Assembly: GCA_024232965.1 (NCBI GenBank)
Contig: JACKQF010000005.1
Coordinates: forward strand, 372,001 to 436,000
Origin: Verrucomicrobiaceae bacterium
Lineage (GTDB): Bacteria; Verrucomicrobiota; Verrucomicrobiia; Verrucomicrobiales; Verrucomicrobiaceae
Direction: 5' to 3'
Length of the DNA stretch: 64,000 bases
Positions 1-8,995 of this stretch are shown here, piece by piece. The notes under the pieces are model-generated. The model searched no databases. It saw only the letters and a program-made list of their open reading frames with translations, and was not told the origin of the DNA. Both the position numbers and the translations under genes were made by a program. Within the stretch, counting starts at the first letter, position 1; each line of letters begins with the position of its first letter.

Positions 1-2
1 CC

Positions 3-551
3 GCCTGGCTCAGGGAACGCCTTGCGGAATGGGCGACGGCACCGCTCAGCTATACGCACAGAAGCGGCATCGACCACCCACCGCAGGGCGGGTTTATTGT
101 GGATCATCATCGAGCGTATCTCGGGCGAGGTCAGGCCGTATTTTCGGCCACCAAAGCCGCGTTGGATGAATGGGTTCACTTTCCCGACTGGGCGGTGATC
201 CACCCGCATCTAGCCAGCCAGACACCCGGTTCATTGGTGGCCATGGTCGTGCGAATCATGGGCCTGTGGTGGATCAATCCCTGCAGAATCCTACAGCGGC
301 ATGATTCTGAGACAACGCATGGATTTGTGTACGGCACCCTACCAGAGCATGCTGAGTGCGGCGAGGAGCTCTTTGGCGCCGAGATGGATGCGCAGGGCGA
401 TGTCTGGTATGTCATCCGCGCCTTTTCCCGCCCCCGGCATTGGATGGCTTGGGTGGGCTTCCCGCTAGCTAGGTGGTGGCAGTGTCGCTTCGTGCGGGAT
501 TCGCAGGCAAAGATGCAGCACACCGTCCGTGCTGCCGTCGGCTTGCAATGA
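3..551 (+). CDS. DUF1990 family protein, 5' end missing
   Basis: The reading frame is open from the window edge (frame beginning at base 3) to a TGA at 549-551, so the true start lies upstream. A GTG at 99 could start a shorter protein, but residues before it (GFIVDHH, preceded by a Tyr/Arg-rich segment) also fit the family. The visible 182 residues match DUF1990: LGRGQAVF, then GLWWINPCRI, GFVYGTLPEHAECGEELF and AFSRPRHW. The family has no established biochemical role. No signal peptide can be judged because the N-terminus is absent. It lies 29 bases before pgsA on the same strand. Confidence 0.75.
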   Translation, partial: AWLRERLAEWATAPLSYTHRSGIDHPPQGGFIVDHHRAYLGRGQAVFSATKAALDEWVHFPDWAVIHPHLASQTPGSLVAMVVRIMGLWWINPCRILQRHDSETTHGFVYGTLPEHAECGEELFGAEMDAQGDVWYVIRAFSRPRHWMAWVGFPLARWWQCRFVRDSQAKMQHTVRAAVGLQ

Positions 552-580
552 GTTAAGAAGCGCGCTATGGCAGAGCTCCT

Positions 581-1159
581 GTGACGCTAGCGACCAAGAT
601 CACCGTATTCCGCATTCTGCTAATCCCCATTTTTATTGGGACAGCGATGTACTATGCGGACTCAGTGGCCCAAGGCAATCGCAACGAGACTCTGCGCTGG
701 ATGACGGTCGCGGTTTTCGGCTTGGCGGCCCTCAGTGATGCTGTCGATGGCTACATCGCGCGGAAGCTCAATCAACGCAGCCGCCTCGGTGCCATATTGG
801 ATCCGCTGGCGGATAAGTTGCTACTACTTTCCGCCATCCTGACGTTGACCTTTACGACTTGGCCACAGCGTTTCCCGATCTGGTTTCCGCTCTTGATCAT
901 CTCGCGAGATGTCGCGGTGATGGGTGGGGCGTTTCTCATCCACCACTACGTCGGTCACTGCCGTATCGCCCCGCATTGGACGGGGAAAATGGCCACCTTC
1001 ACCCAGATCTTTGCGGTGCTGTGGATTATGCTGGATATTCGCTCACCGGACATCTTGTGGCCCACATGCCTCGCCGCTGCTTTTTCTGCGTTTTCAGGCT
1101 TCTACTACATGGCAGGCGGCATCCGGCAGTTGCACCATGGCGACAGCGATCTGGTCTAA
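581..1159 (+). CDS. pgsA: CDP-alcohol phosphatidyltransferase, probable phosphatidylglycerophosphate synthase
   Basis: A 192-residue integral membrane protein starting at GTG 581. Residues about 54-80 hold the CDP-alcohol phosphotransferase signature D-G-x2-A-R-x8-G-x3-D-x3-D (seen as DGYIAR, then GAILDPLAD), whose aspartates bind Mg2+ and the CDP-alcohol. Several hydrophobic helices span the protein. In bacteria this size and motif arrangement normally means PgsA, which joins CDP-diacylglycerol to glycerol-3-phosphate, the committed step of phosphatidylglycerol synthesis. Phosphatidylserine or cardiolipin synthases of the same superfamily are less likely at this length. The stop overlaps the stop of the convergent gene by 4 bases. 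Confidence 0.8.
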   Translation: MTLATKITVFRILLIPIFIGTAMYYADSVAQGNRNETLRWMTVAVFGLAALSDAVDGYIARKLNQRSRLGAILDPLADKLLLLSAILTLTFTTWPQRFPIWFPLLIISRDVAVMGGAFLIHHYVGHCRIAPHWTGKMATFTQIFAVLWIMLDIRSPDILWPTCLAAAFSAFSGFYYMAGGIRQLHHGDSDLV

Positions 1160-2244
1160 GGCTTCCCAGTGAACCATGATTTTGCGAGAGGATTCGTGGC
1201 AAAGAAGTCCAAGAGCAAGCCCGCCACCTTCTTTCTGCCGCTGGCACTCGGGTGAACGCCGTCTTCATTGAAGTCTGCTGGCAGCCACTTCAAGTCATCG
1301 ATCTTGCGACCCTTCTCCCCCTCTGCCCACAAGTACGGTCCCCACAGCAGCAAAGGTGACTTGGAACCCGCCAACGCAACATCACCACTCATCTGCCTTT
1401 GAATGAGATGCCGGGCGGCCAGAGCAGACTCATAGGCATAGGGCTCAGGATTCAAACCACCCTTCGCATTGCCCGCCCAAATGCGACTACCCAGGTAAGC
1501 GATGCGCAGATTTGGAAATCGTGCACGCGCATTGTGCAAGACTGCGATCGTGTCCGCCTCAAGCTTGCCCAGATGGTCTTGCATCGTCCCGGATGGCCCC
1601 TTGTTAGCCATCTTGATCCACGCCACCTGCACCTGCGCCGGGGAGATCCCAGCGCGTTGCAAACGGTTCATTGCCTCCCTCCACGGGCCGCCGTCAGCAG
1701 GCACCCACTCCGCCATCGCCTGGCCACCCTGGGCACAATCGATGATGCACAGCGCCGCAGACTTACGTTCGTCTGCATCGGCGATTTGTTTGAAGGTTGA
1801 GAATTCCATCGTCGCGTTCGACATACTTATCGAGACCAGAGCAATGCGACCATCCGCAGCAGGTTTTCCCGCCGCATCAAGGGGCGCAATGGTGGCCAAT
1901 GCTGTCTCAGCGGATGTTTGCAACTCTGGCGGAGGCATGTTTTTTCCCTTGCCATAAAGGCCACCGTCTTCACCCAGATACGTCTCGTCTGCCGTCATGT
2001 CGCAAAGCGGCTGCAAGCTCGCTGGAGCGGTTCTCTGATTCGCCGGCCCCTGGGCAGCACGGCCTCCACCGCGCAAGGCTTTGGCCCGATTCAAATAGTC
2101 AGCTTCTTCGGCGGAAAGTGTCTCCCCTCTTTTGTCTCGCTGGTAGAGCGCCTTTGCCTTGTCCCAATCAATCGGTTGATCAGGCGTCTGGGCAATCATT
2201 TGGCTGGCGAGCGCAAGACAGAATAAAGACAGGATGGAACGCAT
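1156..2244 (-). CDS. Secreted SGNH/GDSL-like hydrolase
   Basis: A 362-residue protein with an N-terminal signal peptide (about residues 1-18, ending around MIAQ). An Ala/Gly-rich linker is followed by blocks fitting an SGNH fold: a serine-containing strand (VSISMSNATMEF), DCAQGGQA with the block II glycine, an Asn-containing segment (WIKMANKGP) and a C-terminal D-x-x-H motif in EDGVHPSASG. Such proteins are usually esterases acting on carbohydrate or lipid acyl groups, but the substrate cannot be read from the sequence. It is divergent from the Gfo/Idh gene and convergent with pgsA (4-base stop overlap). Confidence 0.6.
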   Translation of the reverse strand: MRSILSLFCLALASQMIAQTPDQPIDWDKAKALYQRDKRGETLSAEEADYLNRAKALRGGGRAAQGPANQRTAPASLQPLCDMTADETYLGEDGGLYGKGKNMPPPELQTSAETALATIAPLDAAGKPAADGRIALVSISMSNATMEFSTFKQIADADERKSAALCIIDCAQGGQAMAEWVPADGGPWREAMNRLQRAGISPAQVQVAWIKMANKGPSGTMQDHLGKLEADTIAVLHNARARFPNLRIAYLGSRIWAGNAKGGLNPEPYAYESALAARHLIQRQMSGDVALAGSKSPLLLWGPYLWAEGEKGRKIDDLKWLPADFNEDGVHPSASGRKKVAGLLLDFFATNPLAKSWFTGKP

Positions 2245-2336
2245 GGTGTCGGTCTAACACCGCCGAGCTACTTTGGTTTTCTCCAAGTGCAGGGGAAAAG
2301 AAATGGCGCAGCCCCCACGACCGTATGACTCAGCTC

Positions 2337-3332
2337 ATGAACCCAACCCGTCGCCTTTTTGCCTCCGCCGTCTTCGCTTCCGCGATCTGCCTCTCCACAG
2401 CGTCCATGCATGGACAGCATATCCGCGCCGGGATCATCGGCCTAGATACATCCCACGCTGTGGCTTTCACAAAAGTGCTGAACGCGGAGGTCCAGCGCCC
2501 CGAGGTGATGGGAGTGCGCGTCGTCGCCGCCTACGCTCAAGGGAGCAAGGACATCGAGTCTAGCACCGCGCGTGTGCCAGAGTATTCCAAGACCGTCCAG
2601 GACCTTGGAGTCGAGATCGTGCCGACGATTGAGGCGCTGTTAGAGAAGGTGGACGTAGTCTTCCTCGAATCAAACGACGGCCGCCCGCACCTGGAGCAAC
2701 TGCGGCCCTGCCTCGCCGCAGGCAAGCCTGTTTTCATCGACAAACCCATCGCAGGATCGCTCGCGGATGCGATCGCAATCTTCAACGAAGCTGCTGCGGC
2801 CAAGACACCCATTTTTTCATCCTCGTCACTACGTTTCGGCAAGGCCACGCAAGCTGTACGAGGCGGCTCGGTGGGACTCGTGAAGCAGGGCGAGACATTC
2901 AGCCCAGCCAGCCTAGAACCGCATCACCCAGACCTTTTTTGGTATGGCATTCACGGTGTTGAATCCCTGTTCACTACCATGGGCACCGGTTGCCTGAGCG
3001 CCAAGCGTGGCACAACAGAGGATGGCAAAATCATGGTCACGGGCACCTGGGACGGTGGTCGCACCGGCATCTACCGCGAGGCTGGCGAAGGCCGCAAGGG
3101 CTACGGCGGCAAGGCTATCGGCGAGAAAGGTGAGGCGCCCGTGGGGGCCTTTGACGGATACGAGCCGTTGCTTTTCGAGATCGTTAACTTCTTTCGCACT
3201 GGCATCGCACCCGTGAGCCCGGCAGAAACTCTGGAAATTTATGCCTTCATGGAAGCCGCCGACGAGAGCAAGCGTCGCAACGGCGCAGAGGTGAAGCTCT
3301 CGGAAGTGATGGAAAAAGCTAAGGCACACTGA
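2337..3332 (+). CDS. Exported Gfo/Idh/MocA-like oxidoreductase with GLDTSH motif
   Basis: A 331-residue protein with an N-terminal export signal (NPTRRLFASAVFASA followed by a hydrophobic run); ATG 2325, four codons upstream, is an alternative start. The N-terminal half reads as a Rossmann fold: GIIGLDTSHA at the first turn, VDVVFLESNDGRPH, then AGKPVFIDKP, the usual Gfo/Idh/MocA E-K-P-like turn. The canonical G-x-G-x-x-G is replaced by G-L-D-T-S-H. The C-terminal half (WYGIHGVESLF, GYEPLLFEIVNFFRTG) is typical of the family. NAD(P)-dependent sugar oxidation is the family norm, but the altered nucleotide loop makes cofactor use uncertain. Confidence 0.65.
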   Translation: MNPTRRLFASAVFASAICLSTASMHGQHIRAGIIGLDTSHAVAFTKVLNAEVQRPEVMGVRVVAAYAQGSKDIESSTARVPEYSKTVQDLGVEIVPTIEALLEKVDVVFLESNDGRPHLEQLRPCLAAGKPVFIDKPIAGSLADAIAIFNEAAAAKTPIFSSSSLRFGKATQAVRGGSVGLVKQGETFSPASLEPHHPDLFWYGIHGVESLFTTMGTGCLSAKRGTTEDGKIMVTGTWDGGRTGIYREAGEGRKGYGGKAIGEKGEAPVGAFDGYEPLLFEIVNFFRTGIAPVSPAETLEIYAFMEAADESKRRNGAEVKLSEVMEKAKAH

Positions 3333-3474
3333 AGCTTTCAGGTGGTCTGAGGTCCAAACGAAGAATTCCGATACACAAAATCGGACGCGACAGGCGTTAT
3401 GCAGTCAGAAGGATGTCATCCCGTGACTACGGTGCCCATCTGTAGCATAACACGAACCCACAAGCCATAGATCC

Positions 3475-5121
3475 ATGAAAACTCCAAGGTCCCTGACCAC
3501 TACAATTAGCCTCGCTGCCTTACTCGCGACTGGCGCGGTCGTTATTGGCGAATCGAAGCCAGAACCGAGCCACCGCATCAAGTCGGACGACTTCGTCGCC
3601 AAACTCCACAAGGACACCACCCCGCTGCCAGCAGGCGGATCAATGCCAATGAGCTACGCCAGCGTAGTGGACAAGGTCCTACCGAGCGTCGTCACCATTT
3701 CTGTCGCCTCGTCGACTCCAGCTCACGAACCGAGCATGGACGATATCCCACCACAGATGCAGCCGTTCTTCCGCCGATTCTTCGGCCTGCCTGAGGACGG
3801 AGACAGCGATCCTTTCGAACGCCGCCGCGATCCACGCGATGAAAAAGATCAGGGCGATATTGCCCCAGGTCCACGCGGCAGAGATCGCGCCCCTTCGCCC
3901 GCTCCTCAACGTCGTCACCCAACGCCAACAGGAGTCGGCTCCGGGGTTATCGTCACCCCAGATGGATATGTGATGACCAACAATCACGTCATTGAAAACG
4001 CAGACGAAATCAAAGTCTCCGTCGTTATTGACGGTCGCAGCAAAGAGTACGTCGCCACAGTAGTCGGTGCTGATCCTCCTACGGACGTAGCGCTGCTGAA
4101 AATCGATGGGAAGGACCTACCCGCTGCGACCATTGGTGACAGCGCCAGCCTCCGCGTGGGTGATGTAGTCTTGGCCGCTGGTGCCCCGATGGAGCTAGAC
4201 CGCTCCGTCACGATGGGTATCATCAGCGCCCTCAGTCGCAATAATCGCCGCATTGAAGGCGACAAATCCTATGAGGACTTCATCCAGACGGATGCGTCCA
4301 TCAATCCCGGCAATTCCGGCGGTCCACTGGTGGACTCACTGGGGCGTGTGATCGGCATCAATACCGCCATCCTCAGCCGCTCCGGCATGAATGCTGGCAT
4401 CGGATTCACCATCCCCATCAACATGGTCATCCGCATCGTCGAGGATCTTGTCGATGACGGCGCCGTGCAGCGCGGATTCCTCGGAGTGCAGATTTCCGAT
4501 GTAAATGAAGAAGTCGCAGGCATGATGCAGCTCAAGGATCACGGCGGCGCAGTTGTGATGCTTGTCGGTGGCGATTCACCTGCAGACAAGGCCGGGGTCG
4601 AAGTCGGTGATGTCATCGTCTCCGCCGCTGGAAAGCGAGTCGATGGTAGCGCAGCCCTGCGCCTCATCGTCAGTGCTGAAAAGCCCGGAAGCACCATCCC
4701 GCTGGAGATCATCCGCGATGACAAGCGCATGACCCTGAATGCGGTTCTCGAAGCACTCCCTGACTCTGCTCTCGCCGGAGGAGATTCCGAGCGCGGTGTT
4801 CCAAAGGGCAAAAAGCCAGGTCCAGAACCCATTGAAATCGTCCCCGGTCTCGAAGCCCAACCCATGAGCCCAGCTCTGCGCAACCGCTTCAAATTGCCTG
4901 CCGATATTGAAGGACTCGTCGTCACCAAGGTCGCCGAAAACAGCCGCGCTGCCTCCATGGGCATTCAGGCAGGGGATGTCATCGAAGCCGTCAACAAAAT
5001 GCCTGTGACCACACTGGAAGACGCCCAAAAGTTGACGAAAGACAACTCACGCGCTACCCGACTTCGTATCTATCGCGATGGCGATACCATGCTGGTCATC
5101 GTGCCGCTTGAGGACAACTAA
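3475..5121 (+). CDS. Do/DegP-type periplasmic serine protease with two PDZ domains
   Basis: A 548-residue protein with an N-terminal signal peptide, a trypsin-like protease domain and two PDZ domains. The catalytic triad is visible as His171 (TNNHVIEN), Asp204 (PTDVALL) and Ser281 (NPGNSGGPL). PDZ1 begins near residue 335 (RGFLGVQI) and PDZ2 near residue 470 (GLVVTKVAENS). Between the N-terminus and the protease core lies a charged, Pro-rich segment (about residues 105-150, DPFERRRDPRDEKDQ and on), an enlarged version of the regulatory loop region of HtrA proteases. The family degrades or refolds misfolded envelope proteins. It is monocistronic, with a strong terminator just downstream. Confidence 0.88.
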   Translation: MKTPRSLTTTISLAALLATGAVVIGESKPEPSHRIKSDDFVAKLHKDTTPLPAGGSMPMSYASVVDKVLPSVVTISVASSTPAHEPSMDDIPPQMQPFFRRFFGLPEDGDSDPFERRRDPRDEKDQGDIAPGPRGRDRAPSPAPQRRHPTPTGVGSGVIVTPDGYVMTNNHVIENADEIKVSVVIDGRSKEYVATVVGADPPTDVALLKIDGKDLPAATIGDSASLRVGDVVLAAGAPMELDRSVTMGIISALSRNNRRIEGDKSYEDFIQTDASINPGNSGGPLVDSLGRVIGINTAILSRSGMNAGIGFTIPINMVIRIVEDLVDDGAVQRGFLGVQISDVNEEVAGMMQLKDHGGAVVMLVGGDSPADKAGVEVGDVIVSAAGKRVDGSAALRLIVSAEKPGSTIPLEIIRDDKRMTLNAVLEALPDSALAGGDSERGVPKGKKPGPEPIEIVPGLEAQPMSPALRNRFKLPADIEGLVVTKVAENSRAASMGIQAGDVIEAVNKMPVTTLEDAQKLTKDNSRATRLRIYRDGDTMLVIVPLEDN

Positions 5122-5156
5122 GATTGACCGCAGCAGTTCATGCCGCGCCACTGATA

Positions 5157-5195
5157 CCGTCCGCGCCCCAGTAGCGCGGGCGGTTTTTTGTTTTT
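5157..5195 (+). terminator. Rho-independent terminator after the Do-type protease gene
   Basis: A 10-bp GC-rich stem (5157-5166 with 5174-5183, one G-T pair) with a 7-base loop is followed by a T-rich tract (5184-5195) interrupted by one G. It lies 35 bases past the protease stop and 60 bases before glcD. Confidence 0.85.
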
Positions 5196-5256
5196 GGATT
5201 TTGAGCAATTTGCGTTCTTCCTTTCCAGAATGATCGATTTGAGATAATCACAGGAC

Positions 5257-6699
5257 GTGCCCGCCGCCCTCCAGCGCCTTGCCCAAATTCTGCCCGCCGA
5301 CCGTTTGCTCACCTCGGCGGCGGAATTGGCTGCTTATGAGAGCGATGGGCTCACCGCCTTCCGCACGCGACCCCTCGCGATCGCTGTGCCCGAGACGCAG
5401 GAGGAAGTGATCGCGCTGGTGAGACTCTGCCATGAGCTGCAACTGCATTTTGTTGCGCGCGGCAGTGGAACAAGTCTTTCTGGAGGATCGCTGCCCGTAG
5501 TCGGCGGGATCGTCATCACCCTGAACCGCTTGAACCGAATTCTGAAACTCGATCCCGATCAGCGCCTCGCTATCGTCGAACCTGGGGTTATCAATTCGCA
5601 AGTCACCACCGCCGCAACGCCTCACGATTTGCACTACGCACCCGATCCCTCCAGTCAGAGCATCTGCACCATCGGTGGAAACGTCGCTTTCAATTCCGGC
5701 GGCGCGCATTGCCTGAAATACGGCATGACTTCCAATCACGTGCTGGGTATCAAGGCAGTACTGGCAACGGGCGAGGTCGTACAATTCGGCGGCGAGAGTC
5801 GCGAAAGCATCGGTCCCGATGCATGCGGTCTATTCACCGGGAATGAAGGGCTCTTTGGCATCGCCCTCGAGATCACTCTGCAACTACTACCACGTGCGGA
5901 GAGCTTTCACACCGTGTTGGCCGGCTACCAAACTCTTGAGCAAGCAGGCGATGCGGTCTCCGCCGTTATTGCGGCAGGCCTCCTACCGGGCGCGATGGAA
6001 ATCATGGACGCGCTGGCGCTCAACGCGGCCAAAGCAGCTGTGCATGCCGAATATCCACCGGGGTGCGAAGCAGTGCTGATCGTCGAGCTCGAAGGACCTC
6101 GTGAAAGTGTCGCTATCGAAAAGCAGAGCCTGGAGGCCATCCTAACTGCCAGCCGCCCCGTTGAGATGCGTCCTGCCCGCGATGCCAAGGAACGTCTCGC
6201 CATCTGGAAAGGCCGCAAGAGTGCCTTCAGCGCCGTGGGCAGACTCTCTCCTGACTTCATCGTTCAAGACGGGGTCGTCCCGCGTCGACGACTTGGCGAG
6301 GCGCTGCGTCGTATTGATTCAATGTCCAAGGAGGCAGGGATTCGCGTGGCCAACGTCTTCCATGCTGGTGATGGGAATTTGCATCCTTTGATCCTTTTCA
6401 ATGGACGCGAGGAGGGTGCCCTCGAACGCGCAGAAGATCTGGCCGGACGTATCCTCAAGATGTGTGTCGAGATGGGTGGATCGATCACTGGGGAACACGG
6501 CATTGGCGTCGAGAAACGGGAGTTTTTAGCGGATATGTTCAACCAGTATGAGATCGATGCCATGTTGCGTCTGCGCGCTGCCTTTGACCCGCATGGCATC
6601 GCCAATCCAGGAAAAATGTTCCCCGGTAAAGAGGCACCCTCACTCTCCCACCATGGACTACACCCGCTGGAGAAAGCCGGCATCATCTCACGCGAATGA
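5257..6699 (+). CDS. glcD: Glycolate oxidase FAD subunit GlcD
   Basis: A 480-residue FAD-linked oxidase starting at GTG 5257. The N-terminal PCMH-type FAD-binding domain shows RGSGTSLSGG and IGGNVAFNSGG; the C-terminal FAD-oxidase domain shows FHAGDGNLHPL and GSITGEHGIGVEK, a set typical of GlcD and D-lactate dehydrogenases. The complex oxidises glycolate to glyoxylate and passes electrons to the respiratory chain. Its stop overlaps the glcE start (ATGA at 6696-6699), and glcF follows, so the three subunits are translationally coupled. The neighbouring glcE and glcF support glycolate rather than lactate as substrate. Confidence 0.88.
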   Translation: MPAALQRLAQILPADRLLTSAAELAAYESDGLTAFRTRPLAIAVPETQEEVIALVRLCHELQLHFVARGSGTSLSGGSLPVVGGIVITLNRLNRILKLDPDQRLAIVEPGVINSQVTTAATPHDLHYAPDPSSQSICTIGGNVAFNSGGAHCLKYGMTSNHVLGIKAVLATGEVVQFGGESRESIGPDACGLFTGNEGLFGIALEITLQLLPRAESFHTVLAGYQTLEQAGDAVSAVIAAGLLPGAMEIMDALALNAAKAAVHAEYPPGCEAVLIVELEGPRESVAIEKQSLEAILTASRPVEMRPARDAKERLAIWKGRKSAFSAVGRLSPDFIVQDGVVPRRRLGEALRRIDSMSKEAGIRVANVFHAGDGNLHPLILFNGREEGALERAEDLAGRILKMCVEMGGSITGEHGIGVEKREFLADMFNQYEIDAMLRLRAAFDPHGIANPGKMFPGKEAPSLSHHGLHPLEKAGIISRE

Positions 6700-7724
6700 T
6701 GACTCCCGAAGACATCCACGAACTTGCTGAGGCGGTGCGCTCGAGCCCACGCGTTTTGGCCATAGGCGCGGGAACCAAGCCTCGACTCTCGCAGATCGAA
6801 GCCACCAAGATTTGCATGCAAAGACTCCAGGGCATCATCGAGTATGATCCCGGCGAGTTTACCTTCACAGCACTCGCGGGGACGCCTCTGGCCGAGATCG
6901 CTGCAGCCCTGGCAGCAAAGCAGCAATACCTGCCATTCGATCCGCCGCTGATCGGCGCTGGCGCAACCCTCGGTGGCACGGTCGCCGCCGGGTTGAGTGG
7001 CCCCGGACGATTTCGATTTGGTGGCGTGCGCGATTTCATCCTGGGAGTTCGCTACATCGACGGCGCTGGCCGTGTCCTGCGGATGGGTGGTAAGGTCGTC
7101 AAGAACGCAGCGGGCTTTGATCTTCCCAAGTTCTTTGTGGGCAGCCTCGGGCGTTTCGGGGTGCTGGCAGAGCTCACATTCAAAGTCTTCCCCCGTCCGG
7201 CATCGTCGATGACGCTGCGGCTCAGCTCGGCGGACATCCACAGTTCTTTAAATATGCTGCGGTCAATCTCCAGAGGACGTTGGGAGGTCGAAGCTCTCGA
7301 CATCCTTCCCCGCTCCTTCGACATCGCACTGCGAATCGCCGGGCCCGAGGCGGCGCTGCCACTCTTAGCGACGGACCTGCTAGCTCACTTTGATGGAGCT
7401 AAACTCAGCAACGAAGAGGCCGCTACCCTCTGGGAGGATCTGCGCGAATTCCGGTGGGTTCCGCCGGATGCCGCGCTGCTCAAAATTCCCGTCGCACTGG
7501 ACCAACTGCTTGCGCTCTATTCAAGTCATCTAGGGGACTCAATTCACGTCAGTGCTGGTGGGAATGTCGCCTGGCTCGCCACGCCCCGGACAACTCAGTG
7601 GCCAGCGATGACGCTGCGAGGAAACTCCCCTCTCTGGACAGCACCAACACAGCGCCCGGCGATTTGGCAGTCCATCAAAACGGCCATGGACCCCGAACAA
7701 CGCTTTCCAACTCTCGACCCGTAA
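6696..7724 (+). CDS. glcE: Glycolate oxidase second FAD-binding subunit GlcE
   Basis: A 342-residue protein with a PCMH FAD-binding domain: LAIGAGTK near the N-terminus, GATLGGTVAAGLSGPGRFRFGGVRDFILG in the middle (given here as a GlcE hallmark, about residues 88-118), and GGKVVKNAAGFDLPKF. The shorter C-terminal part is variable, as is usual in GlcE. It starts inside the glcD stop (ATGA) and ends TAATG with the glcF start, so all three genes are coupled. An ATG one codon later (6699) is equally possible as start. Confidence 0.87.
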   Translation: MMTPEDIHELAEAVRSSPRVLAIGAGTKPRLSQIEATKICMQRLQGIIEYDPGEFTFTALAGTPLAEIAAALAAKQQYLPFDPPLIGAGATLGGTVAAGLSGPGRFRFGGVRDFILGVRYIDGAGRVLRMGGKVVKNAAGFDLPKFFVGSLGRFGVLAELTFKVFPRPASSMTLRLSSADIHSSLNMLRSISRGRWEVEALDILPRSFDIALRIAGPEAALPLLATDLLAHFDGAKLSNEEAATLWEDLREFRWVPPDAALLKIPVALDQLLALYSSHLGDSIHVSAGGNVAWLATPRTTQWPAMTLRGNSPLWTAPTQRPAIWQSIKTAMDPEQRFPTLDP

Positions 7725-8995
7725 TGCTTCACCAAATCTCCAGCGATGACCATGGCCCCCTCGGCGCGCCTATGACGCGCGCGATCGAGGCCTGCGTTCA
7801 TTGTGGTTTTTGTCTGGCAGCCTGCCCAACGTACCGCGAACTAGGCCAGGAGATGGACACACCGCGCGGTCGCATCGTCCTCATGAAAGAAGTGCTGGAA
7901 GGAAAGCTGCCCATTGAATCCGCCCAGCCGCACATCGATCGCTGCCTTGGCTGCCTGTCATGCGAACCCGCCTGCCCAAGCGGAGTGCCTTATCGCGATT
8001 TGATCAGCCCCTTTCGGGCGGTCATGCAGTCAAAAATGAAGCGAACCTGGATGGAGCGATTCCGCCGGACGTTGACCGCACAAACACTGCCCTTCCCGGC
8101 TCGATTCCGCATCGCGGCGTACATCGCCCAATGGAGCAAGTGCCTCCGCCCACTGTTGCCGCGATCAATGTACCCGATGTTCGACCTAGTGCCCGATCAC
8201 CTGCCGCCAGCGCAGGCTTGGCCGGAGGTCGTTCCTGCTATGGGCCAGCGTCGGGCACGAGTGGCACTGCTGATCGGCTGCGCGCAGCGGGTGCTAGACC
8301 CGGACATCAATGCCGCCACGATTGAAGTCCTCACCCACAACGGGGTTGAGGTCGTCCTGCCCGCCAGCCAAGGCTGTTGTGGGGGACTGGCATGGCACAC
8401 TGGAGATCTGGCCGCCGCTCAAAAGTTTGCACGCCAGAACATGGACGCCTTTCCTCCCGACCTCGATGCCATCCTAACGAACGCCGCCGGTTGTGGCTCA
8501 GCCATGCACGAATACCCCCTGGTGCTGCGGGGAACCGAGGACGAAACCCGAGCGGAAGTGTTCCGACAGCGAGTGATGGACGTCAGCTTGTTCTTGTCGG
8601 ATCTCGGCCTACTGCCAGGTCTATTTGCCGAACAAAAGATCACTGTCGCCTATCAAGATGCCTGCCATCTGGCCAATGCCCAGGATGTTCGTAATGAACC
8701 CCGCGAGCTCTTGCTCAGTATTCCAGGACTCGAATTGCGCGAACTGGCAAACGGCCACCTCTGCTGCGGCAGTGCCGGGAGCTACAACATGGACCAGCCC
8801 TCAATCGCCTCTTCACTGGGTAAGCAGAAGGCCCAAGCGGTCATCGACACAGGCGCGCGTGTGGTCGCTTCAGGCAACATTGGCTGCCTGACCCAATTGC
8901 GCCTACACCTCAGTCAGGCTGGAGCAAAGATCAGCGCTCGTCATACCATGCAGGTAATGCGGGACGCTCTCTGCGCGAAAGATCAGTCTTCGTAG
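7724..8995 (+). CDS. glcF: Glycolate oxidase iron-sulfur subunit GlcF
   Basis: A 423-residue protein beginning at the ATG that overlaps the glcE stop. Two 4Fe-4S ferredoxin motifs lie near the N-terminus (CVHCGFCLAACP and CLGCLSCEPACP). Two CCG (DUF224) domains follow, with CCGG in the first and CCGS in the second, which bind a further cluster in the heterodisulfide-reductase/GlcF family. It carries electrons from GlcDE to the membrane quinone pool. The last 13 bases overlap the end of the convergent response-regulator gene. Confidence 0.88.
   Translation: MLHQISSDDHGPLGAPMTRAIEACVHCGFCLAACPTYRELGQEMDTPRGRIVLMKEVLEGKLPIESAQPHIDRCLGCLSCEPACPSGVPYRDLISPFRAVMQSKMKRTWMERFRRTLTAQTLPFPARFRIAAYIAQWSKCLRPLLPRSMYPMFDLVPDHLPPAQAWPEVVPAMGQRRARVALLIGCAQRVLDPDINAATIEVLTHNGVEVVLPASQGCCGGLAWHTGDLAAAQKFARQNMDAFPPDLDAILTNAAGCGSAMHEYPLVLRGTEDETRAEVFRQRVMDVSLFLSDLGLLPGLFAEQKITVAYQDACHLANAQDVRNEPRELLLSIPGLELRELANGHLCCGSAGSYNMDQPSIASSLGKQKAQAVIDTGARVVASGNIGCLTQLRLHLSQAGAKISARHTMQVMRDALCAKDQSS

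Noticed and set aside
1797..2336. N-terminal extension of the Gfo/Idh-like protein
   Set aside because: The extension overlaps the oppositely oriented SGNH gene and would place the export signal in the middle of the protein.
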